From the NCBI RefSeq assembly GCF_021155775.2, contig NC_060233.1:33201077-33265076 (forward strand): a DNA stretch of 64,000 nucleotides. The letters are read 5' to 3'. Below the pieces are notes generated by a model. It made no database searches, was not told where the DNA came from, and saw only the letters and a program-made list of their open reading frames with translations. The position numbers and the translations under genes are program-made. Shown here one piece after another: positions 61,816 through 64,000 of the stretch (positions are counted from its first letter, which is position 1; each line of letters opens with the position of its first letter). Source of the DNA: Neodiprion pinetum. Its lineage: Eukaryota > Arthropoda > Insecta > Hymenoptera > Diprionidae.

Positions 61816-62018
61816 ATGTCATCGAAAACAATGCACAACGAGCATATAAAACGACCTATGAACGCGTTCATGGTTTGGTCAAGAGGTCAGCGACGGAAGA
61901 TGGCGCAGGAAAATCCAAAGATGCACAATTCCGAAATATCGAAGCGACTCGGTGCCGAATGGAAGCTTCTCAGCGAAGGCGAAAAGCGACCGTTCATCGA
62001 CGAGGCAAAAAGACTGAG
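61816..62018 (+). CDS. Sox21a: Group B Sox transcription factor, first coding exon (Sox21a-like)
   Basis: Sixty-seven codons plus two bases encode a very short N-terminus (MSSKTMHN) followed at once by a SOX HMG box. RPMNAFMVW is at residues 13-21, with QRRKMAQENPKMHNSEIS and GAEWKLL following, and the exon ends at EAKRLR (residue 68 split). The ATG has A at -3, and the same frame carries a stop (TAA, 61765-61767) upstream with no other Met between, which fixes this start. The donor GTGAGT begins at 62019 and gives a phase 2 intron inside the Arg codon. The short leader and GQRRKMAQENPKMHNSEIS sequence resemble vertebrate SOX14/SOX21 and insect Sox21a. Dichaete is the alternative, but as I recall it has a longer N-terminus and a different sequence after MVWSR. 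The rest of the box (HMKEHPDYKY part) is not found before 64000. Confidence 0.92.
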
Positions 62019-64000
62019 GTGAGTTTAGCTCCAATAAAATACTTATGGAAAGCGCAAAAATTGTTGAACGAAACTTGGTCGATAAACGAGTGCAGGCGTT
62101 ATACGGTAAAAATTAATCCTGATCTGCCAGGTCCTTGTACGATCCGCGGAGCGTGGAAAACATCAAGTTTATTACAATTTTCTCGTAATTACCCCACGGT
62201 ATTGATAATAATGAATAACTTTCGAGTGAGTGTAGGTATATTTAGCCGTGAAGAATCTTCGAGTGGCCGTATAATGATTAGCCAGGGGTGAAAAAGAGGG
62301 TGATGAAAACGGCTCGTGGCGGGGTACCTGTAAGATGTAAGATCGAACCTCGACGTCGTAATGCGGCGGTAAATTGTTGCTAAATCATGGGGCGTTACGC
62401 GATCTCCTGCCGGATAGATAGGCGCAATAATTTGCCGGTGCTAGCCGTCCAGTCCGGCAGCGCTTTGCCGTGCAGCTTTCAGGGGCAACATTGTGCGGGA
62501 TAGGTAGCGATATTCGCAGCGATAGTCGCAGGGTTGCCTAGGGGAAGCTTAATCCCTTCGGCAGCGTTCGAAAATCCCCCTTTCCTCCAGCCGTATTTAT
62601 TCAAGTGCCCTTTATTACCGACCCTGAATATTTAATCGACGTTATACAAGTTTATTTAGACCAGTGAACCGCGCCGCCGAGAACTACGAGACCCACGGAA
62701 TGACCCCCAGCAGTTTGTCGGTGATTTTTCGTGTCTCCTTAATCCCGATGTCGCTGGACTCGAATCTTGCATTTCAATTACTGACGTGCGTTCGACGTGG
62801 TAAGTTGTTTTTTTATTGAACTAGGAACATTCCATTCGATCGAAAACGATTAATCGGGTACTAAAAAACGCGTCTCTTGGAATGTTCGCAAGTACGATAC
62901 AATTGAGATACTTCTACGCTAAATATCGGCGAGTTTAAATTAGCGATAACCGAGTCGGAACCGCGATCACAGTTTCACGACAACGCCGAGCTGCGATAGC
63001 CGTTGAAGATGACGGGATGGAGGGGATTGAAAGAACAAAGATAAAAAGAGAAGGAAGAAAGAAAAGGAAGAAGGGCAGAGAGTGTCGGTGAAAGGGGGTG
63101 AAACCCTGGGTACGGGCTCAAGTTCCGCTGTATCTGCGGTACGATTGGCCGCCGGTATAATCTCAGGATGGGTTCGCAGCGGCTCACAATGTGGCCCTCT
63201 AGATAACAAATAAAGCTCCATTGTCGCAATTGTGTGGATTTAAAAGGATTTCGCCTCCTCCGTCCCCCAACCTTCACCCTTCGGCTTCGGCTGATGGCCC
63301 AGCCACTGAAGGTATATGGCTGCCGGGTGTCCCTGCACCCCGCAGATCGCCGCCCGCGACGCAAAAACGCCGGGAAACAGACGATTCGCGGATCCAGGAA
63401 CATATCACCGTCTCCGACGGGTCGTGCACGCCGAATTTCAGCGATACCTAGCGTAGCTGTGGTGCAAGCAATAAGAAACGGGAAAGAGTGGAGGGCGATG
63501 AGAAAAATTATACTTTGCGTATGCGTGTAAATAGAAAATCCGGTGCAAGTAACTTTATTTAACGTGCGTGTTATAGTTGCCGGTGATGGATGGTCTGGTT
63601 GTCGGGAGGTTGAATCTGTTTGTTTAGTTCACATTTTCCGGTTGAATATTGATCGAAATCAATTTATCATTTTGTGGCAAACAAAGAATTTTATAGGATG
63701 AGCGACTATAATCAAAAATAATAGTAAGATTTTCGTGTTAGATTTTCTGGTTACAGCCGCAAAATTTATTTACATTTTGTACCCTGAGGAACTGTAATTT
63801 TCGTTATGGTACAAGAATAAAAAAGTCGTGGACTGAACACTGAAAAAAACTCGCTTTTATAACAAGTAAATACATGCATTTGTCCTCCCTATTTTGTTTC
63901 ACAAGACGTACTGTGATCTAATAATTTTACTGATTTCAAAATCGATGCAATGGTTGTTTGTTGTATTCAAACAATTAAGGTGTTTCGAATCCCTAAAATA
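62019..64000 (+). other. Sox21a: Intron of the Sox21a-like gene (5' part)
   Basis: Starts with GTGAGT and runs off the window. No sequence resembling the expected continuation (Ala-x-His-Met-Lys-Glu-His-Pro) is present, so the next exon is beyond 64000. A purine-rich patch at about 63025-63080 is the only notable feature. Confidence 0.8.

Overview
The window looks like insect nuclear DNA. It carries two group B (SoxB2-type) Sox genes in tandem on the + strand, with spliceosomal introns, long non-coding stretches, microsatellites and palindromic MITE-like elements. The Sox protein sequence is most like what I recall of hymenopteran Sox21b. Base composition is only moderately AT-rich, so a non-honeybee hymenopteran such as a sawfly or parasitoid is my best guess, with low confidence at order level.

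Layout. Bases 1-1397 are intron of the first gene, whose 5' exon (start of the HMG box) lies upstream of the window. Its last three exons are 1398-1592 (second half of the HMG box), 6273-6430 (Ala-rich linker) and 8605-9138 (Tyr/Ser-rich C-terminal region, stop TGA). A 3' UTR of about 0.85-1.1 kb follows. It carries three Pumilio-type UGUANAUA sites, a C(UUCG)G-capped GC hairpin and AATAAA signals at 9979, 10269 and 10283. From about 10.3 to 61.8 kb I find no supportable protein-coding gene. At 61816-62018 the first coding exon of a second SoxB gene begins, probably Sox21a; its intron runs off the right edge. Both genes split the HMG box, but at different places and phases (phase 1 before Ala-Glu-Trp, phase 2 inside the Arg of Lys-Arg-Leu-Arg).

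The roughly 51 kb spacer is probably a regulatory landscape interrupted by repeats. Left and middle part: a dyad-symmetric element at 15766-16293, a perfect RFX X-box at 26191 beside a CT microsatellite, a TATCGATA cluster at 40600, and several short palindromes. Right part, repeat-dense: two adjacent, related, near-perfect fold-back elements in a TA tract (49625-51251), a very homogeneous 7 x 114-bp minisatellite (52697-53494), two copies of a CAGGGTGGCC-type dispersed repeat (54.1 and 56.6 kb), a triple SOX-core cluster at 56091-56124, and another dyad element near 57.9-58.2 kb.

SoxB proteins bind ATTGTT-type sites in developmental enhancers. Linkage of Dichaete, Sox21a and Sox21b is known in insects, so the head-to-tail pair here fits part of that cluster, with Dichaete expected outside the window. 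Everything claimed about regulation is motif-level inference.
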